A stretch of DNA of 64,000 nt from Ailanthus altissimus. Lineage: Eukaryota > Streptophyta > Magnoliopsida > Sapindales > Simaroubaceae. Positions 21,726 to 33,432 of the stretch are shown piece by piece. Position 1 is the stretch's first letter, and each line of letters begins with the position of its first letter. The DNA is taken from NCBI GenBank assembly GCA_946807835.1, contig OX327684.1, positions 32,920,501 to 32,984,500 of the forward strand, written 5' to 3'. Position numbers and translations under genes: made by a program. A model generated the notes under the pieces. It saw only the letters and a list, made by a program, of their open reading frames with translations, did not search any database and was not told the origin of the DNA.

Positions 21726-22867
21726 AGGAACAAGAAAAGTTCTCCCTTGGTTTCATGGAAGAAATTGACTACTCTTATACTCTTTAATACGTATCTCATC
21801 TACCAGAAATTAATGTTTTGAGAGGTGGTTGTACCAGTCCTGCAAATAGAAAACAGCAGGTTGTTGAAATTTTCCTTTCACGGAATTTGATATTTGGGGC
21901 TGTTAGCTGAGCATGTACTAGCTATTAGACACAGTATTTCCACCTCTTATTGGCAGTTTCCTGCCAAATTTTGAAGAAAGATTCCTCTTGAATATAGTTT
22001 CTTTTATGCTTATGCTCAAGAAACTTTTGAGAATATTGCGTATTTTCTCTATAGTATGCTAATTTCCACTCTGTGTGATTGTCGTACTTCTCCAAGTTAA
22101 ACTGTACTACACTAAGTACTACATTTGCTATTAGGTGTAGATTAATATATTTTAATTCAGTTTTTATCTGTTCTATTATGTATATAATACGGTTCCTGTC
22201 AATAATCTCAACTTTCATATATCTGAAGATTCTAAATGGCGAGCTTTTTGAAATTATACCAGTTTTTGTTTCGAAGTTTATTTGTTTCACTGTCTGATAG
22301 GGTGGATGATTAAGCTTAAAATTCTTAATCAATGGTTATTCTTTGAAAGCCATCAGAGAAATGGAATGGACAGCAGCAACATTTTGTTAAAAAAAATACT
22401 CTGGTTTAAGTGTTTTAAGTGTTTCACTAGTGTCCTCCATCCTGTATTTATTTTGTGCCGTGTGAATCTCAGTATAGGACTTGAAGAGAGCGCTATCCAC
22501 CTTTCAAAGGAGGGATCTTGATCTTGTTGGTACTCGGATCTTTTGTTGACTGTCTGATTTGGAACTGCTGAGGATTGGGTAAGTTGTTATTTGTACCTTA
22601 CTACTTTATGATTTCACTTATGTGCTATTATTGCATTAATCTTCGTCATCGTTATTATCCTTAACAACTATTAATTTCAGCAATAGCCAGACAGGAATTT
22701 GCCTTTGTATGTCATGGTTGAAGGGCAAATGAATAGGCCAAAGGGTTGCTGCCCTTTAATTTTTGAAAATATATAGTCACCCAATTTTTGCTGTCTTTCA
22801 CGTTCAACTCGCTGACGATACAACCTTAACGAAGCTGCGTGCTGTCAGCTACTTGCTAGTTGGGATA
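21726..22867. other. Non-coding stretch upstream of MIR828
   Basis: This presumably includes the MIR828 promoter (the gene reads leftward). Open frames of 70-135 codons on both strands (for example 21925-22332) have no recognisable domain and high A/T codon content. Nothing else was identified. Confidence 0.4.
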
Positions 22868-23120
22868 TTAAAACAGTTACCCCTGAGGTTGGCACAAATT
22901 TCATTTTGATGATAGCCTTGGTTTTAATTTCACTATCATCCCTCTACTTAATTTAAAAGACGAAAATATCATCACTTTTTAAGGTATTTTAGTCATTTAT
23001 GTGACAAAATTATGAGGGTATTTTTGTTTTTTTAATTAAATAGAAAGGGTTACAGTGTAATTAAAACTAACACCACCTTCAAAATGTAATTTGCGCTATC
23101 CTCAGGGGTGATAGTGTTAA
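22868..23120. mobile_element. MITE, copy 2
   Basis: It begins TTAAAACAGTTACCCCTGAG. The complement of the other end begins TTAACACTATCACCCCTGAG. TA flanks both ends (22866-22867, 23121-23122). It shares internal words with the copy at 2416-2678, such as TTTAATT...CTATCATCC near 22935. Length is 253 bp, with no coding capacity. Confidence 0.85.
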
Positions 23121-23583
23121 TACCCGTTGCTAGTTGCTACTCCACACCGGCTGCTAACTGCCAAGTGTTAACCATCAATCGCTGTCATTGCCAATTACAA
23201 GGGCGAATATCACCACTAGTTCTAGAATCTTTCAGATTCTCTCTTTTATGAATATCGTTAACATTGATGGCATACGGAGGCCGCATGTATCTGCTTTTGT
23301 TGTTGAATGTTTTCACAAATTTGGTTGACTTCCACTTCTCTGTTCATTTAGGTCAATTTACGACATTAACATTTTATATAGAATAACATATAAAAATTAC
23401 CCGAAGAAGTGAAATGAAAAGACATTTTACGGTTTTATTCCTCCAGTCATTTAACTTCTTTACATCTCACAATTTCATGGTCTGAAAGCAATGAAGAACC
23501 TCCCACACATATAAAACACTTGCAGTAAAAATAATCCGTCATTGAATTTTGGAAATTCAATCCATGTAATGTAAAAAAAAAAT

Positions 23584-25891
23584 TCAACAGCGGGGCAAGT
23601 CTGCGGGAGGATGAGGAAGTGTCTCCAGCTCTCCTTTTCCATTCTTCACTATCAGCACTGTACCTAATCCCCACGACTGGTGTATATCGAAGTGACAATG
23701 CATGAACCAAACCCCTAGAGTAACAGTACAATAAAAGGAGTCTATTAATAATTCTATAAAATAGCAAACAAGTCAATACACAATTATTTATTCTTTCGGA
23801 GAAAACCAAAAAAAAAAAAAAACATTATAATTATTTTGGGGACAATTCGGATAAGAGAACTACCTGGATTATCAGCAGTGAATCGAATAGCAGCCCATCC
23901 ACCAACTGGAACTCCAATTGTATTCATATAAGGAGGATCCACCAAATTGAAATTCGCGGTTTGAGGGTTATAGTTCCCTGTTCCATATCCCACAACATAG
24001 AAGCTATAGCCGTGGAGATGAATTGGGTGATTCTCAGTGGTCACAGTTCCAGTATCTTGCAGAATAATTTGCACCCTTGTTCCAAATTCAAGCACCTTGG
24101 TCCTAGTCCCATTTATCGACTGTGTGTTATTAGGGATATTATTGGGTGCCCCATTGACAAAGTCATAGAATTTCAAGGGTGCTCCAGGGAAATCTTCTGT
24201 GAAATGACCGTCAATTTTCTTATAATAAGCCTCCAAAACTGACAAACTAGGCTTTACAAAACTAATATTGTTCATCGAAGCTGCCATAGTCCCATTATTA
24301 ATACCTTGGCAATTTTGTTGTGGGTTCTTGGACCGACACTTTTGGACATTTAATCCAATTGTGACGAAAAGGTTAGCATCGATTTCCTTTGGAACTTGAA
24401 CAGGATTTAGACTTTTTAGTCCATCCATGACAGTTTTAACAGCAAGATTATCGTTAAAACTTGGTAATCTAGCTGGTAATGACAGACCATTAGGCTGGGC
24501 ACCTAAGTATTGGAAATAAGAAATTGCTGATATGTTTTGGAATTGGACACCTCGGGCAGACATATAAGGTCCCATAGCCATTGAATATTTTCCTATTGGC
24601 TGATCAGCTTTGACTAGGACGTTCATGGTCTGCCCTGGTCCAAGCATCACACGGTCTGTAGTGAAAGGCTTCGTGTACTCAGCATCAGCTTCAACTAATG
24701 TTAATTTGTGATTAGCAATGACAAAGAAATTCTCCATGTTTAGGCCTGCGTTTATTAGCCTTAATAGATATGTCTTCCCAGGAACAACGTCAATCTTATA
24801 AACATCTGAAATGATATTTATAACATTAGATGAAGAATCGAATAAACATGTATGAATAACCTGCAAGAGTAATTTATAAATTTGTTCCTTATATTATTTT
24901 ATTACCATTGGCGGAGCAGTTGTAGTTGGGGCCGGGGTGACCGTTGAGCGTATAAGCGTTTGCCGGAGGAGGAGCTCCTCCGCTTGCTAATACTTGGCGT
25001 TCAAGTTGTACCACGTCTTGCAGCCAATACTCCCCTAAACCATTTCAAAGTTGACCAAATATTCATTTAAAGCACAAACTAGTGATAAAATCAGCTTAGT
25101 TAATAGATTATTTGATATGTGGTTATTACCTAGGATTATGATATGCTCTTCATAAGGGTACTTAAAAGGGTAAGGGACCCCAGTCTTGGGATACACAACA
25201 AGGGCGCCATAAACGGTGCCTCTGAGCCAAGAAACATGAGCATGCCAGAAAAACGTGCCCTTTTGTTGAAACATTGTGAACTCGTATGTGAAAGACTGTC
25301 CAGGTTGAATAGGACACTGGGTAATATAAGACGGTCCGTCAAACCAGCAAGATAGTCTCTGTCTGACGCCATGCCTGAAATGAAAATTGATCAATAACAA
25401 AGACAAAAGTTAACGTATAAGAATGATTACTAGTATACATATAGCAGTCCCTTTATTGATTTGATTGTTTACCAGTGAATTGTTGCATTGTATGGTGAAA
25501 GATTAGTAACTTTGACAATGACTCTATCATCTTCTTGGGCATAGACCACAGGGCCTGGAAACATGTTGTTTACTGTCACGATCTCTTTGGTGTTACATAG
25601 TTTGGTAACTCTCATGGTTTGTATCTGATCATTGACATCACAATTATAAAACCATCAAAACCTTCATTAGCCAAACAACTTTGGATGAGTACTATTGAGA
25701 TGTGTTCATATACATAATCAGATTAACTAATACTATACATGCATGCATATTTAGAGAGTAATAAAAGAGACCTTGAAATCGTAAAATCTGGTTGATCCCC
25801 CTCTAGACCATGCTGCCATAACATGTGCGGCGTAGACATAGGATAATAAGCTTAGCCATAGCATCAATGTAGTAGTTAATAACCTGGCCAT
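23584..25891 (-). CDS. Laccase (multicopper oxidase, LAC6/14/15-like)
   Basis: Six exons, read from the right: 25772-25891, 25473-25624, 25130-25374, 24906-25034, 23864-24805 and 23584-23714, all GT-AG. They encode 572 residues, the usual laccase length. A hydrophobic signal peptide (about residues 1-24) sends it to the cell wall. The copper ligands are present: HWHG at 90-93, HAH at 135-137, HPIHLHG near 474-480 and HCHFDIH near 535-541. Leu follows at the axial type-1 position (QSWGLG). Laccases oxidise monolignols or flavonoids with reduction of oxygen to water. NGT and NNT-type glycosylation sites are frequent. [14 protein letters not shown] and the neighbourhood (PPOX2-like and Rav1-like genes) favour a LAC6 relationship. 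The exact substrate is unknown. Confidence 0.95.
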
Positions 25892-25943
25892 TCGGAGAGA
25901 AAACTAAGTTGAAGTGGTGGAGAATGGAGAGGATTGAAGGGGT

Positions 25944-25951
25944 TTTTAATA
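25944..25951 (-). promoter_or_regulatory. Possible TATA box of the laccase gene
   Basis: On minus, TATTAAAA lies 53 bases upstream of the laccase ATG, at a plausible place for a TATA element with a short leader. Not verified by any transcript evidence. Confidence 0.35.
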
Positions 25952-28900
25952 GGGAGTGAGTGTGAGGCAGGTATTTCTTCTTCTTCTTTTTTTTAATCTT
26001 TAAATTAAGCTAGGAGAGGGAAAGAAGAAAGGGTTTGTGTAGTTGTATTATGTTTGTCAGCTTTCATGATTCCTCTAACATGGTTTCGTGATAATAATGT
26101 GTTGGGGGCGTGATTATTTAATGTGACCCAATGTAGGGAAGGTTTTAGTAGCCTCAAATACATTAAAAAAGAAAGATTTTAGATTTCTTTTTGATGCATG
26201 ATTTGTCAGCATTTTTCTTGTGAAATCATGTCTTTTTGACCTAAGAAAAGTAAACACACCTGCTTCTAAAAACACTATGTTCAAATCCCATCAACACAGC
26301 TGCCTATACCCTACATAGTGCTACAGTCTCTGTGCTTATATTTTACATCCTGATACCATATATATTTATAACCTTTCTTTTTTACATTCTTGTTAAGTGT
26401 TAACGGACAGATATTCACCAACGAAATGTTAGAACAAAGAAAAAAAAGCACTTGAAAGATAAGCTGAAATGTTTTTGAAAACAACCCAAAAGCCATTTTT
26501 GCTTTGCAGTACTCAAATAGAGTGAAGGGCGGGCTTGTTTGTTGTTCTTTATTTAGACATTTTCTTTTACTCAATCATCAGTCAAGTTGGTGCACGCCTT
26601 CCAAATGCTGCTTATGTGGGGCGAAGGTGAACTATAGAGAGCATGAACTTCCAAGTATTTATTAATTAATTAATTCTTCAATCTTTATCTATGTCTCTCT
26701 CTTCCTTTCCTCCTCCTTATTTATATTAAACCTCTTTTGTAAAGTTTCTTAAAATATCTTCATTAGATTGTTAAACAAGTTGGTTTTATACGTTCATTAT
26801 GATGCCATCGATTTTTACCCATTTCACTCTCGAATGGATCTTGTTTTTTTGGTTAGGATTCTCAAATATGATTAGAATTGCCATGCATGTGAATCAATCA
26901 CCTTGTCCATTGACATTAATATGGCTTATGCATGCACTTATTATGATGCAATCTTTACTGTCCTCGAGATACTTGACAAAATGATTATCAATTAATATGC
27001 TTGACAATTGACACTGAACAATATACATAGATTTCATCTTTGTTCACAATATATAGCATCACTTTCATACCCATAACATAATATAGGATTGATTGAAGTT
27101 GTATTCCGTGCTTCCACTGCCAAGATTCAACCTTAATAAAATATGATTAAGAGCATTAGTAAGCATTGACATTTTCTTGACGAGTAAGAGTTTTCCAGAG
27201 TTGCAAAATTATATAAAAGCACAGACAACAACTCCTGTGACAACGGTTTAAAAAGCTGAATTTAAACCACAGAAAATGTGCATACGAGTAGAACTGTAAT
27301 GCCAAATTAAGAAAAAGGGTAAGTTAAAAGTTGAAGTTTACTGTCGACCAAATTTGAACCAATGGATGATTGTGTCTAATAAAAATGATAATGTAACTTC
27401 AGTATCACGCTGCAGGCCTGCGTGTGTGGAAGTGTCAGGAATTCCTGCTCATTTGAAAATTCATGATTATAATTGTCTTGATCCTACTCAAGGCATACTC
27501 ACAAGAACCATGAAGATTCGCCAATGAAGTTGATATACTTTTATGGGAGCAGTTGGCCTATAAAAAGTCCACGTAAATGAAAGAACGAACTTATTAATTA
27601 AGCCACCCTTTGAACTAATTTCACTTATTTAATGTTCTAGAACACCAAACAAATGAATATGATTAAACAACTTCAAGACTCTAACTGTAACTTAGACCTT
27701 TTCGCTCTTTATATATTTTTCTTTTCATTTATTTTGATGTTGTTATTTTAATACTAGTCTCAAGTTCATCTATCGACATCAACATCTTAGATAGCATGAC
27801 AATGCATTATTATTTTTGGTTTAGAGTGCATGGATGATGGATCCTTGCATGATCATCGTTTTGTTATAGATAAGCGTTTTAAAATTAGGTTCGGAATAGC
27901 ATAAAAGCCGAGACAAAATGTTTAGCTCCAAACTGTTGACCTCTCTGTTTCTTTATATTAAGAGCACAGCTAACTTGAAAGGGAAATTTAGTTATTCAAT
28001 AAGAGAAACTTATAATAAAGTTTGAGGGTCCAAATTTTACAAAATTTTGCGTGGAAATTAGTACTCTAAATAAGATTTTGATGGCACGATTTAAAAATTT
28101 AGTCAATAAAAAACCCTGTCTATAATTCATAAAAAAAATATTCAAATTTATTTATACTGACTTTTACTGAAATGAAAAACAAAAGGCTAGATTTGCCAAT
28201 TCTAGAGCTAAAGAAAGGGGGAGAGGAGGTAATATTCCGAACCTAGAAATTCAGAATTCGCGCCTTAATTTGATTGCCCGAGAAAGCCTAAGTTATTAGG
28301 TGGAGGTGAGGAGCTCATCTCACGTGGTAGTAGACGCTGGAATTTGCTATCAAATTAGAAATTATTTATTGGAACAAATTATCTAGAATACGAAATGTTA
28401 ACTAACTCTTATTATTTCCTCATATTGAATACAATATTTTTTTTAGATAATTGTTAATTGGGTCTGGTGGCAAATAATAAGTAATGTTAGCTGACTGAAG
28501 ACTAATTATATAAGTAATGCTTGCATTTTAAAATGTTTTTAAAATTTATACTATTTTACTCTTTAATATTTATTTGATACATTATTATTAAAATAAATTT
28601 TTGGCATAAAAGCCACGTCATGGCGTGGAAACGGTGTAGTTAGAATTTAGATGTTAGAATTCATGACCAACAAAATTCACACTGGAGCATCTCCGGGAAA
28701 AGATTGCAGATAAACTTCGGGACCAAAACCCAAGTGCTAAATCGTCTTCGAAACTTAAATGGGAATAAATTGTATTGCTTTTGTTTATTAAGGGTTTCAT
28801 TTTGACTATATTGTATTTTATTTGGGTAATAAGGTAAAATCAGAACTTATTCATGGGATTCATTCAACTTCCAGCTTATCTGGCAAAAACTCGGAAGGTA

Positions 28901-29402
28901 ACGCCAAGACGTTATGCCCTGCAGCGAGTAATAATATCCCATCTGTAACCTCTGGATCCAGAAGTTACTTAAAACTCAACACATGCGCAAGAGAAAAGAT
29001 AATAGTAAAACAAACAAAGCATTAATATTAATTAAGTTTGAATGAAAACATTTGGCGTGTGAGACAGCCAATGGGAATCTCCTTCATAACAATGCCTATG
29101 CCTGTAAACTTTAGCAAAACGCAGCATTTGAATACAGAAATTTGGTTTCCGGAACCTGTTACAGCCAAAAGTGCTCCAAATTTCCACGTAGAATAAGCAC
29201 TCAAGAAACTCACTGCACACCAGGACAAATGTCTGTAACAAACCATTGTAACCTCCTCACACTATCGTCTAAACGAATCATCCATAAGAAAAGAAACATG
29301 TTTTGGCCTATCAACAAAGAGAGAGTGGGTTCGTAGCAGAGGAGAAAACCTGAAGTCTCTTGCTCTGTATCTTTGTTCAAAAGCAAGACAGAAATAAGGC
29401 TA
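25952..29402. other. Long intergenic region between laccase and the DVL peptide gene
   Basis: AT-rich, with only short unrecognised open frames (for example 26311-26574 minus and 28822-29025 plus). No LTR, inverted-repeat element or RNA gene was recognised. The right end (about 29100-29402) is probably the leader of the downstream small-peptide gene; the left end is the laccase promoter. Confidence 0.4.
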
Positions 29403-29555
29403 ATGGCAATGAGATGTCTGGGTCTTTCGTCACAGAGATCGGACAACGTCCATGTTTCAAGAAATAGGTTTTTGGAGGAGAAGCGGGCAAGGCTCTACAT
29501 TATCAGGCGCTGTGTGTTGATGCTGCTTTGCTGGAGAGATCATAAAGATGAGTAA
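29403..29555 (+). CDS. DVL/RTFL (DEVIL/ROTUNDIFOLIA-like) small peptide
   Basis: A 50-codon intronless frame. Its C-terminal part reads [20 protein letters not shown] followed by WRDH. This is the RTF domain of the plant DVL/ROT4 family, which is normally near the C terminus and about 29 residues long with invariant Tyr-Ile-Ile-Arg-Arg-Cys. The N-terminal part ([15 protein letters not shown]) is variable, as usual. Start chosen at the first in-frame ATG (29403); another ATG follows two codons later (29409). Family members are plasma-membrane-associated non-secreted peptides; overexpression in Arabidopsis restricts longitudinal cell proliferation. Specific role here unknown. Confidence 0.88.
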   Translation: MAMRCLGLSSQRSDNVHVSRNRFLEEKRARLYIIRRCVLMLLCWRDHKDE

Positions 29556-32079
29556 TCAGTTCAGATCTTGATGAATAGTTTAGTGTTGTATAAATGTTGA
29601 CCTGAGAAATTAAGGGAAAAGTAATGCATTACTGAAAGAAAAGCGGGGAGTGGTAGTGATATTGTAGCAGGCAATTGAAACTCTGTTTATCCATGTACTG
29701 TTAATAAAGATTCATTAACCTACAGTAAATCCATCATGTCTGTTCTGTTTTCCATCATCTTTTTTTCTTTATGGGATATTACCTATCGGTATTACTTCAA
29801 CAATCATCCCATGGCATACATATGGTTGCATACTCAAACAAACAGACCCCCAGTTCTTTTTTCCTGATCAAATTTACATTTTAATGGGAATTAAAATATT
29901 AAGGGGAAAACCTTCCACAAGAAAAAGTTTCTAGCTAATAAAAGATATGTCATGATCTACTCAAATATGCTAATAATATAAGACGCAAAAATAGATTTTT
30001 CTTTTATATGATACAGCAAAGAAAACACTATTGCAGCAGTAAAAAAATCTGGATCTGAAATTCTCTCCACAATTTTTTGCATCAAGATTTGCTAACCAAC
30101 ACCAGAAGTAGAGACATATTGAATTGTCTTAGTAACTATTAGGATTATCAGTCTCCTCCAATAAATCAGCACATTAATATCTTAGATCTTACTCTGGTGC
30201 TACTTGGACACTATTCTTGCCCTCATTCAGCCAGAAAAGAAAACAATATGAAGGACTAAAAATCTATCCACACTCTTTGCACCAAGATTGCCCAACAATA
30301 CCTACTTGAGAAACATTCCATGAATCAAGTGCCTCCCTAATGGGTAAAAGGCAGGATGATAGATGTTTGTCGTATGTGGCAGCAAAATTCTTATGTTGGC
30401 GGGATCTGTACATGTCGTATCTAATTAATTCTTTAGCACCAAGATCTTCCTACCAATTTGAAATTATGAACGCTTCTTGAATTAACTCACTAATGACTCA
30501 GATAGAAATGAAAACCAATAATTCAACAAAAAACTGACATATGCCTCAGAGAAAACGACGCTTTAGCGGCATTCAAGCACCACAGCACACCACAAGAAGC
30601 CACACAAAGATAAAATTTTGACATGTAAACCCGCAGGCTTCAGCACCATGATTTCCTTAACGATTCTGAACAAAGAGAAAGTCATGAATACATATATGTA
30701 AATTTAACATTTACACCAGTTCCAAAATTGATAGAGGGAAAGAATGAAACTTAGAGATATGGTAACCGTCACTTACTTCATTTTATAGCAGTACGACAAA
30801 TTCTGTCTTTGGTCTGTTGGAGTTTAATCAGCCAGCTTAACAAGTTTCAGAAATAAGAACCAGAAAGCTTAAGAGAGACAGCCAGCATTCAATCTATTAA
30901 AACTACCATTATGTAACCTCCGAAGTCATAGGTATCAAATCATGAAAACTTATAAAGGCCTTTCTGCAGTTGTTCTCACTGCTAATACAGGTGATCAAGA
31001 ATTAGCCTCTTGACTCTTCATTAAATGTCAAGAGCCGGCGAACAAATTAGAAAATTAAGGCCTCAAGAAGTAATATTAGTATGCAGTAAACATTACTTCT
31101 TCAATTCAAAGTCAAATCTCTCTTCCAATGGCACATGCTTTCAAATCCAACCACAAACAGAGTTCTAATTAGGTCTTACTCTTAATTGCTTACCTATTAA
31201 TAGCAGTAAGTCTATCTAAAAATAATCTTAGCTTGCCTCATATAACGAAATATCACAATGGCTAACAGTCAAGCAGCCAGAGCTCCACAAGTTTAATTAC
31301 TATCGTGGAAGCAGAAACAGTGAATAGGGGGGAATGAAAAAATGTGGAGATCATAACACAAATAAGAACCATACAATATGATTTGCCTGATATTGGCAAA
31401 GTAAACAATACAGTCTGAACCTTTTTAAGCTGCCTAATGAAAGAATGAAAGACAGTTAGAAACCTTCCAGCAATTATTGACTCACCCATCATTGGCATCC
31501 AACAGTTCAGTAAATCATTCACATTAGGAAATAAAAGCGCTACACCCAACAAAAGTCACACCAATATTTATTATGATCAAAGCATTTAGTTAACATCTTC
31601 AAACTATAGATAAAAGCCCATCTAGATGTCAGTTCTAAACAATGCAGAAGGTGTTTTTAGATTGCAAGAAAGTGGTAAAAGTATGAACATCATGAACCCA
31701 AAACTAAATGATTGATCAAGGATCAATAAGACCCCTCCAAAGTCCATGAGTTGAGGTGAAAATCAACATCATAACGGGAAATTATCCCATAAAGAATGGA
31801 AGTAAAGCTCAATCCAATTACCATAAATTAATAGGTTTCTAATTAGGGGAAGCACATAAATAAACAATAAAAATCGTCAATTCACAGAACAAAAGCAATT
31901 CAAATAAATCAAACCCCATGTTTCTACAGAGGCTTGCAGGCTTTGATATACATTCTTACAAAAAAAAAAAAACAAAGAAAACACAAAATTGATTATATAA
32001 AGGCGAATTTTGTTCTGTTCAGAAGTAGAAAACATAACGAACCCTAAACGATTGGCGACCATGATGAGAGGGGGACAAC
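29556..32079. other. Intergenic region between the DVL gene and the 85-residue protein gene
   Basis: About 2.5 kb without a recognised gene. AATAAA near 29704, about 150 bases past the DVL stop, could serve as its polyadenylation signal. Minus-strand open frames (31262-31552, 31877-32062) look random. The right end is probably the 3' untranslated region of the minus-strand gene. Confidence 0.4.
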
Positions 32080-32337
32080 TTATTGAAGCTTATTGACATC
32101 AGGAAGAGAAGCGGAGGTGGGCTGGGCGTCGAACTCGAAGGCATCGTGAACGGTGGGGCGGGAGAACATGAGAGGACGGTCCTTGGCCTCATCGTCGTCT
32201 TCGTAATCGGCGGTGCTAAGGTTGATGCAGGAGCAGCGCTCCAGCGAAGCGAAGAATGCGGTGGCCACGTTGGTGCCCACCCAGCTGGCCACCCGATCCA
32301 GTTTATCGCATGACATGAAGCTGCAGGGCTTGTCCAT
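32080..32337 (-). CDS. Conserved small plant protein, 85 residues, function unknown
   Basis: A single open exon starts MDKPCSFMSCDKLDRVASWV and continues VATAFFASLERCSCINLST, then an acidic DYEDDDEAKDRP stretch and a hydrophilic end VNKLQ. I recognise the N-terminal 45 residues as a block conserved in small uncharacterised plant proteins, but know no function. Four Cys in the first half (C5, C10 and the C-x-C pair) could bind metal or form disulfides. No signal peptide or membrane segment is obvious. The GC-rich coding sequence stands out from AT-rich flanks, and a short (GATT)4 run lies just upstream of the ATG. Confidence 0.82.
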   Translation of the reverse strand: MDKPCSFMSCDKLDRVASWVGTNVATAFFASLERCSCINLSTADYEDDDEAKDRPLMFSRPTVHDAFEFDAQPTSASLPDVNKLQ

Positions 32338-33432
32338 CGATTAATTGATTGATTGATTGATATTTTCTGGCCGAGGTTTGACGCGGATTGATGATATATT
32401 TCACAGAGAGAGAGAATGAACAATGGAACAGAATTTCTTACTATTTTTGTGAGGGGACCGTTGTTTTGTCGGTTGATGTATTTGCCGGTACTTGCAAGGG
32501 TGAGTAAATGGATCATGAATGGGCTACTACTCACTCAGGCCCGGTTAGCGTTAATTTTGCTCTTTCTTAAAAAATAACAAGTAATTTAAAAGATGACGAT
32601 AGAATGAAAAGAGTCATGTCACGTCTTGGTCAATTATATTTTTAGTTAATTCTCATTTTATTCTCTATTAACGAGCGAGAAGGTTAGGAAAATGTAATTT
32701 GATTAATAAGTGGCTGTCCACGCCTTAGAGCAGTTTTTTTTTTTTATAAAAATATTTTGGAATAGATTAAGCTGATGTAAGAATTCATTGAATCATATGA
32801 TTAATTCCTTGGGCAAATAAAGCTACCAACATATGATACGCTTAATCTTTGGCCGGGACACACACAACTAAGTTTGTGAACTACAAATTTTAAACCTTGG
32901 GTCTCATAAAGAAGTTACACCCTCTAAATAGATTGTTAGTGGTTCAAGTAATTTTAGGATCAAAGTGTAGAAATTTCAATAATTTGTTATCCTTCTCTCG
33001 CTAAATGCCCTATCCGTAGTCATGTCACAAAGCATTTCATTTCTCGGCAGAATCCTGGATTTATAAAGAACATGATCCATATTCAAAACTATTGCCTGAA
33101 GTAATTACTGTTGGATAATGGAGCGCAAAGCTTAGTCTATATTATTCATAAGAAACCTACCCTCTTAGACCTAGAGCAACTAATTTTTATAGTCATTAAA
33201 AATATTAATGGAAATTCCTGATGCAGGAAGAAAAGAAATGTAAAGCTCATGTAACAACATGTTATGATTTATGAGAATCAGTCATTAACTCAAAGAGGAG
33301 TTGTGTAAATGAATTGCTTTTAACAAAAAATTTGTGGCGATTCCTACTAGATTACCATCTTACTAATGATTAATTTGTTTGCAGTATTCTGCCAATGCAT
33401 TTACCTCATCGTGATCTCGGCGGGTCATGTTC
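32338..33432. other. Intergenic region between the 85-residue gene and the invertase
   Basis: Promoter side of the 85-residue protein gene on the left and 3' flank of the invertase on the right. No coding sequence, mobile element or RNA recognised. Confidence 0.4.

Noticed and set aside
21925..22332. 135-codon minus-strand open frame upstream of MIR828
   Set aside because: Low-complexity Lys/Asn/Ile-rich translation without a domain; it could be part of the primary miRNA transcript but not a supported protein.
23961..24242. 93-codon plus-strand open frame inside the laccase
   Set aside because: It is antisense to the conserved laccase exon 5 and has no family signature.
26268..26278. GTTCAAATCCC, resembling a tRNA B box
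   Set aside because: No matching acceptor stem, anticodon arm or A box occurs in the 75 bases around it.
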